Translations under genes and position numbers: made by a program | Assembly (NCBI RefSeq): GCF_001485215.1 | Contig: NZ_BBWW01000001.1 | Span: 3,658,001-3,722,000 of the forward strand | DNA from: Leptolyngbya sp. NIES-2104 | Lineage (GTDB): Bacteria > Cyanobacteriota > Cyanobacteriia > Leptolyngbyales > Leptolyngbyaceae | Length of the DNA stretch: 64,000 nt | Reading direction: 5' to 3' | The notes under the pieces: model-generated | What the model saw: only the letters and a program-made list of their open reading frames with translations | Database searches by the model: none | Told to the model about the DNA's origin: nothing | Shown: positions 27,245 to 36,284 of the stretch, one piece after another | Position numbering within the stretch: the first letter of the stretch is position 1 | Layout: every line of letters begins with the position of its first letter

Positions 27245-28450
27245 ATGAGTAAACCGTTTTACCAAAGCTGGTTTGGGCGTTTAGCAATTGCATTGCTAAG
27301 CTTCTTTTTCGCCTTCAAACTTTCTGCTGCACCAAGTCAAACAACGCTGATCGGATTTGCTTCACTGGCTGCGGATAGTTATGCTCCCGGCAGTGATGCA
27401 GGCGCGAAAATTTCCGCAAACGGTCGAACCGGACCTTTCAAAGGGCAACCCGTCCAAGGATTTAGCGCGGTGCAATTTGCCGATCGCTCTTCTTTCTGGT
27501 TCTTAACCGATAACGGCTTCGGCTCGAAAGACAACAGCGCCGATTTCTTTCCTAGGCTATATCGTGCCGCTCCGAACTTTCGTGGTCAAGGTGGAGACGG
27601 AACGGTGACAATTATCAGCCTGGTTCAATTTGCTGATCCCGATCGTAAAGTTCCTTTCAAATTAACGAGAAGCGATCGCTCGCTAACAGGTGCCGATTTT
27701 GATCCAGAATCGTTTGTGATTGCCAAAGATCGATCGTTCTGGATCGGTGACGAATTTGGACCGTATCTCTTACATTTCGATCGCGATGGAAAATTACTGC
27801 AATCCCCGATCGAGACTCCAAATCAAGGCAGTTTTGTGCGATCGCCTCAAAATCCTAGTGGTGCGGCGAATTTAGCGAGTTCAAAAGGGTTTGAATCGAT
27901 GGCGATGAATCCCGATCGCACAATTCTCTATCCCATGCTCGAAGGAACCGTCAAAGGTGACCCAGAAGGATTTCTCAGAATTTATAAAGCAGATGCGACT
28001 ACTGGCAAATTTCAAGGCATGGTTGGATATTACAAATTAGAAGACCCAAACAATGCTACAGGCGATATAGCTGTGATTAACGAGAATGAATATTTAGTGA
28101 TTGAACGAGATAATAAGCAAGGTGATGAAGCACAATTCAAAAAAATATACAAAATTAACCTAACAAAGCAAGCTCAAGATAGAACGATCGAGAAACAAGA
28201 AATTGTAGACCTCCTGAACATTCAAGATCCAAATGATTTGAACAAAGATGAAAACACTCGATTTCGATTTCCGTTTCAGACGATCGAAGATGTTCTCGTG
28301 ATCGATGCGAATACGATTTTGGTTGCAAATGATAATAACTATCCATTCTCGATCGCACGACCCCCAGGCATCGACAATACAGAAATTTTATTGCTAAAAA
28401 TTTCTCAATCCCTTAATCTAGATTCCCGAATCGGTTTACCCAATCGTTAG
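27245..28450 (+). CDS. Exported phytase-like esterase family protein
   Basis: 401 residues. A signal peptide covers about 1-29 (cleavage near KLSAAPS). The mature part resembles the esterase-like domain of phytase (PF13449 type): GFSAVQFADRSSFWFLTDNG, then FDPESFVIAKDRSFWIGDEFGPYLLHF (quoted in parts), GFESMAMNPDR and VIERDN. These are beta-propeller proteins often linked to phosphate release from phosphoesters; the exact substrate is unknown. The following lipoprotein gene starts 3 bp after the stop, so the two form an operon. Confidence 0.8.
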   Translation: MSKPFYQSWFGRLAIALLSFFFAFKLSAAPSQTTLIGFASLAADSYAPGSDAGAKISANGRTGPFKGQPVQGFSAVQFADRSSFWFLTDNGFGSKDNSADFFPRLYRAAPNFRGQGGDGTVTIISLVQFADPDRKVPFKLTRSDRSLTGADFDPESFVIAKDRSFWIGDEFGPYLLHFDRDGKLLQSPIETPNQGSFVRSPQNPSGAANLASSKGFESMAMNPDRTILYPMLEGTVKGDPEGFLRIYKADATTGKFQGMVGYYKLEDPNNATGDIAVINENEYLVIERDNKQGDEAQFKKIYKINLTKQAQDRTIEKQEIVDLLNIQDPNDLNKDENTRFRFPFQTIEDVLVIDANTILVANDNNYPFSIARPPGIDNTEILLLKISQSLNLDSRIGLPNR

Positions 28451-28453
28451 CTT

Positions 28454-29206
28454 ATGTGTCATCTCAATCTGTTCAAACTCATTCCTCTGCTCGTTCTCTT
28501 TTCTCTAATCGGTTGCGGTAAAACACTTGATACCGCCAGCATTGAATCAACCATCAAAGATGGTATTGCTAAACAAGGCGGAACTTCGCTCAAATCTATC
28601 ATCTGTCCAAACAACATCACACCCGAAGCAGGCAGAAATTTTGAATGCGTGGGTGTGCTCGATTCCGGTGCAGGTTTCCCGATCTCAGTCAAACAACAGG
28701 ACAATCAAGGAAATATTTTCTGGGAAGCTGCCAGCGTCAAAGGGTTGATTAATATGGCACAGCTTCAAACCGAATTTGAGCAGGGATTAAAGAAAGAGAT
28801 TGGGCAAGCCTCGATCGATTGTGGCAAAGCAACCGTTTATCGATCGGTCAAACCCGGTGAAACGTTCGAGTGCCAACTAATCAAGCGCGATGCCAAATCT
28901 ACCGACAAATCCGCTCCTGAATCGGCAGAAAAACCCGCCGATTCATCCAAACCTGCCACCAAACCCAGCGATACAATCCAAGTCACGATTCAACCTTCCG
29001 GTGATATCAACTGGCAACGCATCATCCAAGTGGCAGACACAAAACTCCCAACGCCAACGACGACAGCCGCAGAAACACCAAAACCAACAGAATCAGAAAC
29101 AGCAAAACCAGAAGCGACAGATCCGAGTAAATCTCCCGCTCCACCTGCCGCAAAATCACCTGAAGATTTTCTCAACCAACCCGGAGCCGCGAACGATTTT
29201 GAATAA
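28454..29206 (+). CDS. Lipoprotein with two DUF4333-like domains
   Basis: 250 residues. The leader ends in the lipobox SLIGCGKT, predicting N-terminal lipid attachment. Two related domains follow (about 25-98 and 98-192), each with a Cys pair: ICPNN...FECVGV and DCGKA...FECQL. This matches the disulfide-bearing DUF4333 family. The domain break is filled by Ser/Lys/Pro sequence (about 150-175), and the C-terminal 50 residues are a Thr/Pro/Glu/Lys-rich spacer. Starts 3 bp after the phytase-like gene. Function unknown; an envelope location is likely. Confidence 0.65.
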   Translation: MCHLNLFKLIPLLVLFSLIGCGKTLDTASIESTIKDGIAKQGGTSLKSIICPNNITPEAGRNFECVGVLDSGAGFPISVKQQDNQGNIFWEAASVKGLINMAQLQTEFEQGLKKEIGQASIDCGKATVYRSVKPGETFECQLIKRDAKSTDKSAPESAEKPADSSKPATKPSDTIQVTIQPSGDINWQRIIQVADTKLPTPTTTAAETPKPTESETAKPEATDPSKSPAPPAAKSPEDFLNQPGAANDFE

Positions 29207-29208
29207 TC

Positions 29209-29595
29209 TCACCCCTGACTCGAATTAAAAATCTGTTTCACGACATTCAATCGTGAACAGTCCCAATAATCCACATGCGAAGCAATTAATCCCGCTGAAT
29301 TCACTTTCAACTCAGTCCGCCCTGAAATCGCCATTCTCGGCTTCCAGGGTAACGGAGCGTTCCAACTTAGCGTCCACCGCATCTGAATATCATCGCCAAT
29401 TTGCTCGATCGTATGTAAATCCATTCGCACATTGAGAAACGCTGTATCAATAAACTTGATCATGGCGCGATAGCGATCGACTCCCCGAAACCGATTCATC
29501 GGATCTTGGAAAAACACATCAGACGCATACAGGTCATAGCTCTGATCCTTCGGAAATCGCGCATAATCCTCGCGCAGTGCCTCAATTAAATTCAC
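29209..29595 (-). CDS. DUF2358 family protein
   Basis: 128 residues from GTG 29595, which overlaps the upstream stop in GTGA; this coupling decides the start over an ATG at 29637. The fold looks like a SnoaL/NTF2-type cone (DLYASDVFFQDPMNRFRGVD, then MRWTLSWNAPLPW and VDYWDC). The family is conserved in cyanobacteria and plants; function is unknown to me. It converges with the DUF4333 lipoprotein gene, stops 2 bp apart. Confidence 0.75.
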   Translation of the reverse strand: MNLIEALREDYARFPKDQSYDLYASDVFFQDPMNRFRGVDRYRAMIKFIDTAFLNVRMDLHTIEQIGDDIQMRWTLSWNAPLPWKPRMAISGRTELKVNSAGLIASHVDYWDCSRLNVVKQIFNSSQG

Positions 29596-30158
29596 GATTC
29601 CACCTCGTCCCACAGTCGTCTTAATTGTCGCTGCCAAGCCTCCATCGTGTCAGAGCGCGACTGTGATCCCATCGCCAAATCGCCCATAATTCCCTCTTGA
29701 TAAAAGCGATCGAGCGTTTGCATTGTGGCTTCGAGCGATTGCCCCTGGCGTTTTGCTGCCTGAACAATCTGTCGAATTCGCTTTTCAACAAACACATTAA
29801 AGGCTTCATCTAATCCTTGCTGCTGGAGGGAAATCAAGCGCTGAATCGCAGATTGCAAATCGTCGATCGCGAGTCCCACCATCGAATGCTGAAACACTCC
29901 CCAAAGTACCCCTTGATGCAGGGCATAACGAGCTTCCTGCGTCAAATCAAAGTTCGACTCTAAAAGCTGTTCCCAATACGGTTCAGCATCTTGAGCAGGT
30001 GCGATCGGCAATAACACTCTTAACCAAGACTGATCATCCGACAGCAAAACCAATAATCGAAACTGCGGTGTTTCTATCTGAAACGAACCCGCCCCTAACG
30101 TTTGAACTTGTTGATCAAACAATTCGCTCAACGTCGAGGTCAATTCATCTAAAGTCAT
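29592..30158 (-). CDS. Conserved hypothetical protein coupled to DUF2358 gene
   Basis: 188 residues from ATG 30158 (an in-frame ATG at 30176 would add six hydrophobic residues). It is soluble, with an acidic alpha/beta N-terminal region (about 1-100) containing FRLLVLLSDDQSWLRVLLPI, a strand pattern like small chaperone-like (YbjN/CesT) folds, then a helical C-terminal half. I do not recognise a named family. Its stop overlaps the start of the DUF2358 gene, so the two are made together. Confidence 0.6.
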   Translation of the reverse strand: MTLDELTSTLSELFDQQVQTLGAGSFQIETPQFRLLVLLSDDQSWLRVLLPIAPAQDAEPYWEQLLESNFDLTQEARYALHQGVLWGVFQHSMVGLAIDDLQSAIQRLISLQQQGLDEAFNVFVEKRIRQIVQAAKRQGQSLEATMQTLDRFYQEGIMGDLAMGSQSRSDTMEAWQRQLRRLWDEVES

Positions 30159-30245
30159 AATTAATACATAGAGCACAAATCATTAGAGAGCAAACCGATT
30201 GTGACATCGATCGCTCCCTCTTAAATGTACGCCCAACGTTCCGAT

Positions 30246-30274
30246 AAAAAAACCTGACCAATTGCTTGATCAGG
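30246..30274 (-). terminator. Intrinsic terminator after the DUF4912 gene
   Basis: Read on the minus strand, CCTGATCAA, loop GCAA and TTGGTCAGG form a 9-bp stem (one G-U pair) followed by seven T. It lies 67 bp beyond the DUF4912 stop. A second inverted repeat (CGAGATGAG with CTCATCTCG, 30296-30328) lies between the gene and this terminator. Confidence 0.8.
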
Positions 30275-30340
30275 ATGGAAGGGAGAACTCAACCCACGAG
30301 ATGAGCCACTCGGTTTGACACTCATCTCGCGACGATTAAC

Positions 30341-31600
30341 TTAAGCTAGCCATTCTTCTACGGCTTCTTCTTTGGTATTTGTCCGACGTGCAGGCGTTTC
30401 CCGCTCGAACTTCATATGAATCTCACGATTCTGTTCACCGTCCGCTGCCACCGCCATGATCGGGAAGTCAATCAAGCCATCCTGGAACGACATCTGGAAG
30501 CGGAAGGTTCCATCCGAATTGAGCTTGATCGGACGACCGCCGATCGTCACCGTTGCATCGGGTTCAGTCGCACCATAAACAATCAGTTCCGCATCCGCAA
30601 TCAACCAGAACTTACGCGGACGAATCGGAGGCGCAGAAGCCGAGAATCCAGCCCCTGACATCGTAAGACCCGAAACCGTTGGTAGCGCCCACATGCCCAC
30701 ACCCGACGGGAACACGTAAGAGCTAATCGTTTCGAGATGGGGCGCAGCAGCAGACTGTTGCATCGAACCATAAAGCGATCCTGCAATTCGCATCGCCTCA
30801 GTGGTTTGTGCCATGCCAAAGATTTCATCGTAAATCGCGTTTCCACCTTGGAAGCCCGCACCGACAGCCATTTCAGCTTTGCGGCTTGGGGGAACCAGTT
30901 CAGCAAAGGTCTTACCTTGCAGGTCTTCATCCCAAGACAGAGTGATGAAATGATCCTCAATCCAGTCAGACGGATAAACCGGAGGAACGCGCACCGGAGC
31001 CGATCGCGCTAACACTAGCCAGCGACCATCAACTGCCCGATACCCGACTTCGATCGCATAATCGCGATCGCTAACTGGAACAGGCAAATACCATTCCCGC
31101 GCCATTTCATCGCAAGGATATTCTTGGACGCTGTGTGGAGCCTGTGACCCGAAATTAATATCCGTCACGTCATACACACGCAGCGCTAACTGCTGTCCGC
31201 CTTGAGCACGTAACTCTTGTTTGTGACCGTTCGGGATATCCCAATACGTATATGCCCATTGAGGGTCACGCGGCATTAGGACAATGCGGCTTTCTCCGTA
31301 GCCTTCCGGGAGATCGATTAGATCTGCATCCACAGTCGCTAACACGTTTGTGCTGACAACGGGTTCTAATTGAGGGTCATCTTGTCCAACGTCGAATTTG
31401 GTTGCTTCCACGGCTTCTTGTGCCTCTAAGGTACGGGTCGGGGTCGGGGTTGAAGAAAATCGAGTCCGTTCAATCTCCTGAATCGATGCGAGCAGTTGAT
31501 CTTTCCGCATCCGGCTGTAACGGGATACGCCATATTCGCTGGCAACTCGACGTAGTTGTCGCAGCGTCATTTCAGTGAGAGGGGGACGTTCTGTAGCCAT
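30341..31600 (-). CDS. DUF4912 protein with SAP/Rho N-terminal-like domain
   Basis: 419 residues. Residues 10-48 form a SAP/Rho_N-like helix-extended-helix (MTLRQLRRVASEYGVS, RMRKDQLLASI), a fold often binding nucleic acid. The DUF4912 domain spans about 105-215, with MPRDPQWAYTYWDIP as the signature. The C-terminal third has Gly/Ser/Ala-rich segments and a short beta domain (LIVYGATEPDATVTIGG). GGAGAAG precedes ATG 31600. The role is unknown. Confidence 0.8.
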   Translation of the reverse strand: MATERPPLTEMTLRQLRRVASEYGVSRYSRMRKDQLLASIQEIERTRFSSTPTPTRTLEAQEAVEATKFDVGQDDPQLEPVVSTNVLATVDADLIDLPEGYGESRIVLMPRDPQWAYTYWDIPNGHKQELRAQGGQQLALRVYDVTDINFGSQAPHSVQEYPCDEMAREWYLPVPVSDRDYAIEVGYRAVDGRWLVLARSAPVRVPPVYPSDWIEDHFITLSWDEDLQGKTFAELVPPSRKAEMAVGAGFQGGNAIYDEIFGMAQTTEAMRIAGSLYGSMQQSAAAPHLETISSYVFPSGVGMWALPTVSGLTMSGAGFSASAPPIRPRKFWLIADAELIVYGATEPDATVTIGGRPIKLNSDGTFRFQMSFQDGLIDFPIMAVAADGEQNREIHMKFERETPARRTNTKEEAVEEWLA

Positions 31601-31955
31601 ATCACTTCTCCGTGATTTGTGTGTCCGTTCTCAAGCGGTCGGCATCTTTTTTTGATCGCAGTTTCGCGGTCAGGGGATCGCCGAGTTCAGGAATTCCTGA
31701 ATTTGGGGATCGCAAGATGCTTCATATCGTGCAGGAAACTTTCATTTCGAGCAAGGGGGCAAAAGGCTTTATTGATCATAGTTTTACGAGTTTTCAGGCA
31801 ATTCAGGGATCATAATGTCATCGTTTCATAACACTTTTAGCTATTTGGGATCGCTGTTCGGGATCAAGCTGGAACTATTTGTCAAATTTTTCTGACATTA
31901 GGAGAAGCCATGGGTTTCCTGTACACTGCTGTAATTTGACTTTCACAAACTGCGT
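31601..31955. promoter_or_regulatory. Divergent intergenic region with perfect 16-bp palindrome
   Basis: This 355-bp gap separates the divergent DUF4912 and DUF2993 genes. TTCAGGAATTCCTGAA at 31686-31701 is a perfect palindrome, a good shape for a dimeric regulator site. GGGATCG or GGGATCA occurs at least five times in the gap. Two overlapping ORFs of about 70 codons here look non-coding in composition and have no family signature. The 3' end holds a 9-codon leader ORF, listed separately. Confidence 0.4.
31910..31939 (+). CDS. Possible 9-codon leader ORF before the DUF2993 gene
   Basis: AGGAG (31900-31904) sits 5 nt before an ATG that opens a 9-codon ORF (MGFLYTAVI), ending 16 bp before the DUF2993 start. 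The DUF2993 gene itself has no Shine-Dalgarno, so its translation may depend on reinitiation after this ORF. It could also be chance. Confidence 0.35.
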   Translation: MGFLYTAVI

Positions 31956-32717
31956 ATGACTTTGGGCGATCGCGAAATCCCTGAATTTGAAGAATCGACG
32001 GGCAAAAGAAGCCGAGTGATTAGTAAAGTACTCGCGCCAGCCGTCCGTTTGTGGTTGCGATCCCAGGTCGAGCAGGTGGAAGAATTACAGATTGAAATTA
32101 CGGCAGGCGATCGACAAATTTTGTCTGGCTACATTCAACAAATCGCGCTCTCGGCTAAGAACGCAATCTATCAAGGATTAGCGCTGAATCAAATTCAACT
32201 GACCGGGCAAAATATTCGAGTGAATGCAGGTCAAATTGTCCGGGGTAAACCGTTACGTTTACTTGAACCGATTCGGATTGAGGGATCAGTTTTGTTAGAG
32301 GAAGCTGACTTAAATACCTCGCTCAAAGCGCCTTTACTCAAAGCAGGTGTGACGGAATTTCTTCAGACGCTTCTACGGTCTGGGACAGCGGGAATTGGCG
32401 GGGATCGTGATCTCAATTTGCAAAATCTCACGATTCAATTGCGATCGCAGCAAGTCGTTTTAGGGGCGACTCTAGTTTCAGATAGCGGGAATGAAACACC
32501 GATCGCGATTCGGACTGGATTTGATCTCGCGGCTCCGAACTTACTCAAATTAGTCAATCCTCAATGGTTGCCTCACGCCACAGCAAAACGAGGATTACCG
32601 CTTTCTGATCTCGATGGCTACACTTTTAATTTGGGAGATGAGACAGAAATTCACGCATTAGCGATCGATCCCGAAAAGGTAACGTGTCAGGGAAAGCTTA
32701 TTGTCCTTCCTGCGTGA
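31956..32717 (+). CDS. DUF2993 (LmeA-like) lipid-binding protein
   Basis: 253 residues. The repeating amphipathic beta strands with ALSAKNAIYQGLALNQIQLTG and NIRVNAGQIVRGKPLRL (in parts) match DUF2993, which includes mycobacterial LmeA, a phospholipid-binding protein. No signal peptide is visible. The N-terminal LAPAVRLWLRSQVEQVEELQ forms an amphipathic helix that may touch membranes. The foldback element starts 4 bp after the stop. Confidence 0.75.
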   Translation: MTLGDREIPEFEESTGKRSRVISKVLAPAVRLWLRSQVEQVEELQIEITAGDRQILSGYIQQIALSAKNAIYQGLALNQIQLTGQNIRVNAGQIVRGKPLRLLEPIRIEGSVLLEEADLNTSLKAPLLKAGVTEFLQTLLRSGTAGIGGDRDLNLQNLTIQLRSQQVVLGATLVSDSGNETPIAIRTGFDLAAPNLLKLVNPQWLPHATAKRGLPLSDLDGYTFNLGDETEIHALAIDPEKVTCQGKLIVLPA

Positions 32718-32720
32718 AGG

Positions 32721-32937
32721 TTAGAGGACGTTTGAAAAGTATTTAAGGACCCTTCGCTACGGTTCGATCCCGCCCTGAGCTAAACCTCTGGACTAATGGG
32801 CGCAACCCTGCTAAAGCAGGCTAAATTGCAATTTCTGCGGCGCTTAGTCCCGTTGAGGGGGCTTTCCTCTGTTAGCCCGGAGGTTCAGCTTCGGGCGGGT
32901 GAATGCAATGAACAGCTACTTTTAAAACACCCTCTTA
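32721..32937. repeat. Foldback element, long form, divergent interior (copy 5)
   Basis: 217 bp with ends TTAGAGGACGTTTGAAAAGTA and the complement of TAAGAGGGTGTTTTAAAAGTA (each 20-21 nt). The outer arms CCCGCCCTGAGCTAAACC and GGTTCAGCTTCGGGCGGG pair although their sequence differs from other copies. The inner hairpin CCTGCTAAAGCAGG also differs. No direct repeat flanks it. Confidence 0.8.
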
Positions 32938-32967
32938 CGTCACAACTTTTCGATGCAGGGTCGCAAT

Positions 32968-33861
32968 TCAACTGGAATGAGGCAGTAATGGCAGAACTAA
33001 AGTCACAAAGTAGTACACCAGTGGCGCGGTAAACACATAGCTATCAGCACGATCGAGAATGCCGCCGTGTCCTGGAATTAACTGACCCGAATCTTTCACA
33101 CCTGCGTCTCGCTTCATCATCGATTCGGTCAAGTCTCCAAGCAGACTGGCAATTCCAACCAACAGACCGAGCGAAACTCCGGTGATGGGCCATCCCGACC
33201 AGCCCAGATACCAAGAGCCAATCACCGCCACTGTGACACTAGCGGACACTCCAAACACTGCACCTTCGACAGTCTTTTTGGGGCTGATGTCAGAAAGGCG
33301 AGTTCGACCAATCCAACGTCCAACTGTGTAAGCTCCGATATCGGCTGCCCACATACACACGAATGCGAGTAGAGTGTGAGTCAAGCCTTGAGGAAGAGCT
33401 TCTAAGCCTTGCCATGAAGTGATCCAGAAGCCATCGAGAGGGAGATTGCTTAAGTCGGCTTGTTCGAGCGATCGCAGTCTGATCCAGAAACTCGGCAAAT
33501 ATCCTACGTAGAACAATCCCATGATTGAGGCGGAAATATCTGCGATCGTGGCGAATTTTGGCTGAAACAGTAGATAGAAGCAAATCAGCGTTCCAGCGAC
33601 CGGGAAAATAGCATCTGCGAGATTTGGATTGAGATTTGAGATGAAGAGCAGAATTTGAGTCACGACGAGCGTCGTTTTAACAGCGGGGGCGATTCCTTTA
33701 GCGCGAACTAGCTCGAAATACTCTAGCTGTCCGAGATAAATAATCACTGCGAAAAAAGCAGTAAAGTACCAGCCACCCAGTAAGAACATTACAAGAGCGA
33801 CAACGATCGCGACAAAGCCACTGAGAATCCGAGACCAAGGCATAGAGTTTTCAGCGTTCAT
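32968..33861 (-). CDS. cdsA: Phosphatidate cytidylyltransferase
   Basis: 297 residues, about eight hydrophobic segments. It makes CDP-diacylglycerol from phosphatidate and CTP at the inner membrane. The CdsA signature is complete: SMMKRDAGVKDSGQLIPGHG followed by GILDRADS. AADIGAYTVGRWIG is the conserved metal/CTP segment. ATG 33861 gives a slightly longer N-terminus; ATG 33843 is an alternative. Converges with the DUF2993 gene across a foldback element. Confidence 0.93.
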   Translation of the reverse strand: MNAENSMPWSRILSGFVAIVVALVMFLLGGWYFTAFFAVIIYLGQLEYFELVRAKGIAPAVKTTLVVTQILLFISNLNPNLADAIFPVAGTLICFYLLFQPKFATIADISASIMGLFYVGYLPSFWIRLRSLEQADLSNLPLDGFWITSWQGLEALPQGLTHTLLAFVCMWAADIGAYTVGRWIGRTRLSDISPKKTVEGAVFGVSASVTVAVIGSWYLGWSGWPITGVSLGLLVGIASLLGDLTESMMKRDAGVKDSGQLIPGHGGILDRADSYVFTAPLVYYFVTLVLPLLPHSS

Positions 33862-33987
33862 AACAAGAAACTTGGTCTAACTGTCTTTTTCTCAACCCGC
33901 GACGGACTCAGTATTGCTCAAAGTTAGATTCAGGTTAAGAAGGTTAAGCGTCATTTGGATCACTTTATCAGAGTGGTGCCTGAATTT

Positions 33988-34590
33988 TCACTCCAGCTTT
34001 TCACCACTCAGTACAAAGATCGGATCGACCGAGACAAAGGATTGACTGGTACCACGGGTTTCGAGCCGATTAATCGCTGACTGTACAACCTCAATATTTC
34101 GGGCATGAAGCTCAGCAAAACTTTCAGAAATTTTGTACAGATTCTCTAAGTTTGCCGCAGTGACAACGATTCGACCTTGAGGTTTGAGATGTTGCCAAAC
34201 TTCCGCGAGAATTTCTTTAATCGATCGACCTCCTTCGATACAAACGCGATCGGGCATTTGTTTAAGCGTTTTCAAACACTCCGGAGCGCTTCCTTCAATG
34301 ATTTCAACGTTTTTGACTCCGAAGCGATCGCAGTTTCGCTGAATCAGGGCGGCAACTTCTTCGTCTCGTTCGATCGCCACAATTTTCCCTTGAGGACAAA
34401 GCAATCCGGCTTCTACGGGAATCGTTCCGGTTCCGGCTCCAATGTCCCACAGCACCGAGTTCGCTGTTAGCCGAAGTTGACAAAGCAACAACAGCCGAAT
34501 TTCACGCTGGCTCATCGGAATTCCAGGGAGATTCTCGAATAATTCATCGGGAATTCCAGGGGTGACATACGACCAGAGAGGAGAAGGCAT
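33988..34590 (-). CDS. cbiT: Precorrin-6B C15-methyltransferase/decarboxylase subunit CbiT
   Basis: 200 residues. The N-terminal GIPDELFENLPGIPMSQREI is typical of CbiT, and the SAM-binding glycine loop is LWDIGAGTGTIPVE with an acidic residue in VAIERD. It methylates C15 and decarboxylates the acetate side chain in cobalamin synthesis, usually with CbiE. No cbiE lies nearby. It follows the decarboxylase gene by 39 bp on the same strand, so they may be cotranscribed. Confidence 0.88.
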   Translation of the reverse strand: MPSPLWSYVTPGIPDELFENLPGIPMSQREIRLLLLCQLRLTANSVLWDIGAGTGTIPVEAGLLCPQGKIVAIERDEEVAALIQRNCDRFGVKNVEIIEGSAPECLKTLKQMPDRVCIEGGRSIKEILAEVWQHLKPQGRIVVTAANLENLYKISESFAELHARNIEVVQSAINRLETRGTSQSFVSVDPIFVLSGEKLE

Positions 34591-34629
34591 AGCAATTTCA
34601 GCGGGACAGGGGCTTACCTCTATTGTGGT

Positions 34630-36030
34630 TCAGGATACGATTTTTAATCGATTTAACGTTGGATCGCTACATCCGCTGATAAATCCGCCTGCTTGAAGCA
34701 CTGTTTGAAGTTGTGCGATCGCATTTTTCGTAATTCTTTCACCGGGTAGCAAAACCGGAATTCCCGGCGGATACGGACAAATTAACTCAGCGCTAATTTG
34801 ATCGATCGCTTGCTCTAAAGGAACTAAATGAGAGGCAGCAAAGAAGGCTTCACGCGGAGAAAGTGACGGAACTGAGAAAGATTGCTCGATTTTTCCTGAA
34901 AGTGGCGTGATTGGCTCACTGACGGGAAGACGATCGCACGCTTCGATTAATCGATCAATGTCCGCTTCGGTATTTCCCAAACTCACGATGAACGTCAGAT
35001 GTTGAAGTGATGGAAATTCTGCCGTTACCCCGAACGTTTGCAGCAATTCATCAGCGGCAAAGCCATCTAAACCGAGATGAGAAACGGTGATCGTGACACG
35101 AGTGCGATCGACGGCGAAACAGTTTGAAAATTCTAAAACTGATTGAATTTGAGATCGAGCACGATCGGCAAGTTCTAAAGTTCGAGTCATCAATGCTTTG
35201 CCCTCGATTGCCATTTGTGCGCGGGCAGCATCGAGAGACGCGAGCAGGAGATAATTCGGGCTAGTCGATTGCACGAGTTGAAGAGCACGAGAAATGCGAT
35301 CGCGCTCAATTCGTGACCCCTGAACGTGCAGCATTGATGCCTGAGTGAGCGCGGATAATGTTTTATGAGTCGATTGAACGGTCAGATCTGCGCCTGCGGA
35401 CAGTGCGGAAATCGGAAAATCGGGATGAAAGGCGAAATGTGCGCCGTGAGCTTCATCGACTAGGAGCGGGATTCCAAAGCTGTGAGTAAGATTGGCGATC
35501 GCGCTCAAATCGCCACAAACGCCAAAGTACGTCGGATGAATTACCAAAACCGCTTTGGCATCAGGATGCTGTTTTAGAGCAGTTTCAACTGTTTTAGGTG
35601 TGACAGAGTGAGCAATATCGAGCACCGGATCATATTCAGGCGGCAAAAAAATCGGAACTGCGCCCGACAAGATTAATCCAGAAATCGCGGATTGGTGAAC
35701 GTTTCGAGGCAGCAGAATTTTATCGCCTGGATTACAAGTGGCGAGAATTGTCGCAATGATTCCACACGTCGAGCCATTCGCTAGAAACCAAGTTTGCTCG
35801 GCTCCGAAAGTTTCTGCCGCTAATTTTTGCGCTTCGTCGATCGCGCCTTGGGGTGCAAATAAATTATCGAGTTCGGGCAATTCTGGTAAATCGGCTCGTA
35901 AAGCTCGATCGCCAATTAATTCCTGAAATGCCGCAAAACTTCCCTGACCGCGTTTGTGTCCAGGTGTGTGAAATGCGGCATTCTGGCTTTGAGCGCAGTT
36001 TGCCAGCATTTCGAGGAGTGGGACTCGCAT
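34630..36030 (-). CDS. PLP-dependent Orn/Lys/Arg decarboxylase
   Basis: 466 residues. The group III signature is clear: AAFHTPGHKRGQG near residue 20, STCGIIATILAT, and the PLP lysine in QSTHKTLSALTQ near 225. LLVDEAHGAHF carries the cofactor Asp and a His. It is shorter than enterobacterial biodegradative enzymes and resembles the small cyanobacterial speA/cad-type proteins; the amino-acid substrate cannot be read from sequence. GGAAAGG precedes ATG 36030. Confidence 0.85.
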   Translation of the reverse strand: MRVPLLEMLANCAQSQNAAFHTPGHKRGQGSFAAFQELIGDRALRADLPELPELDNLFAPQGAIDEAQKLAAETFGAEQTWFLANGSTCGIIATILATCNPGDKILLPRNVHQSAISGLILSGAVPIFLPPEYDPVLDIAHSVTPKTVETALKQHPDAKAVLVIHPTYFGVCGDLSAIANLTHSFGIPLLVDEAHGAHFAFHPDFPISALSAGADLTVQSTHKTLSALTQASMLHVQGSRIERDRISRALQLVQSTSPNYLLLASLDAARAQMAIEGKALMTRTLELADRARSQIQSVLEFSNCFAVDRTRVTITVSHLGLDGFAADELLQTFGVTAEFPSLQHLTFIVSLGNTEADIDRLIEACDRLPVSEPITPLSGKIEQSFSVPSLSPREAFFAASHLVPLEQAIDQISAELICPYPPGIPVLLPGERITKNAIAQLQTVLQAGGFISGCSDPTLNRLKIVS

Positions 36031-36108
36031 TAACCTTTCCTTGTGACAGATGTATTGTGATTCACTATTTTCTAAGTTGAGGGAGCCAAATTATCGTTAG
36101 GATGTTCT

Positions 36109-36270
36109 ATGGTTTATTCGCCACCGAATCCGCTCCCGTCCCCGTTGCCGAATCCGACTCCAGAACCGAGTCCGATCCCAACTCCTGCTCCTGATTTGCC
36201 CCAAGAACCCATTCCTCCCGTTCCTGAGGCAAATCAGGAGCCAATCGAACCTGTTCCTTCTCCATCCTAA
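36109..36270 (+). CDS. Proline-rich small protein (53 residues), tentative
   Basis: ATG 36109 follows AGGA at 7 nt spacing and ends 14 bp before ychF on the same strand. Almost half the residues are proline, in PxP alternation with Glu, Ser and Asn. There is no hydrophobic segment. It may be a genuine small polyproline protein or a chance reading of a low-complexity stretch; the stop-free frame and good ribosome site favour coding modestly. Confidence 0.4.
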   Translation: MVYSPPNPLPSPLPNPTPEPSPIPTPAPDLPQEPIPPVPEANQEPIEPVPSPS

Positions 36271-36284
36271 TTATTTCAAACATC

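Noticed and set aside
28890-29228. 112-codon ORF within the DUF4333 lipoprotein gene
   Set aside because: It is an out-of-frame reading of the Pro/Lys/Thr-rich tail; low-complexity sequence keeps several frames open.
30296-30328. Inverted repeat CGAGATGAG/CTCATCTCG as a terminator
   Set aside because: No T tract follows on either strand; the nearby 30246-30274 hairpin is the better terminator.
31612-31831. Two overlapping ORFs in the DUF4912-DUF2993 gap
   Set aside because: No ribosome site, no recognisable domain, and they cover the palindrome and repeated GGGATC sequence.
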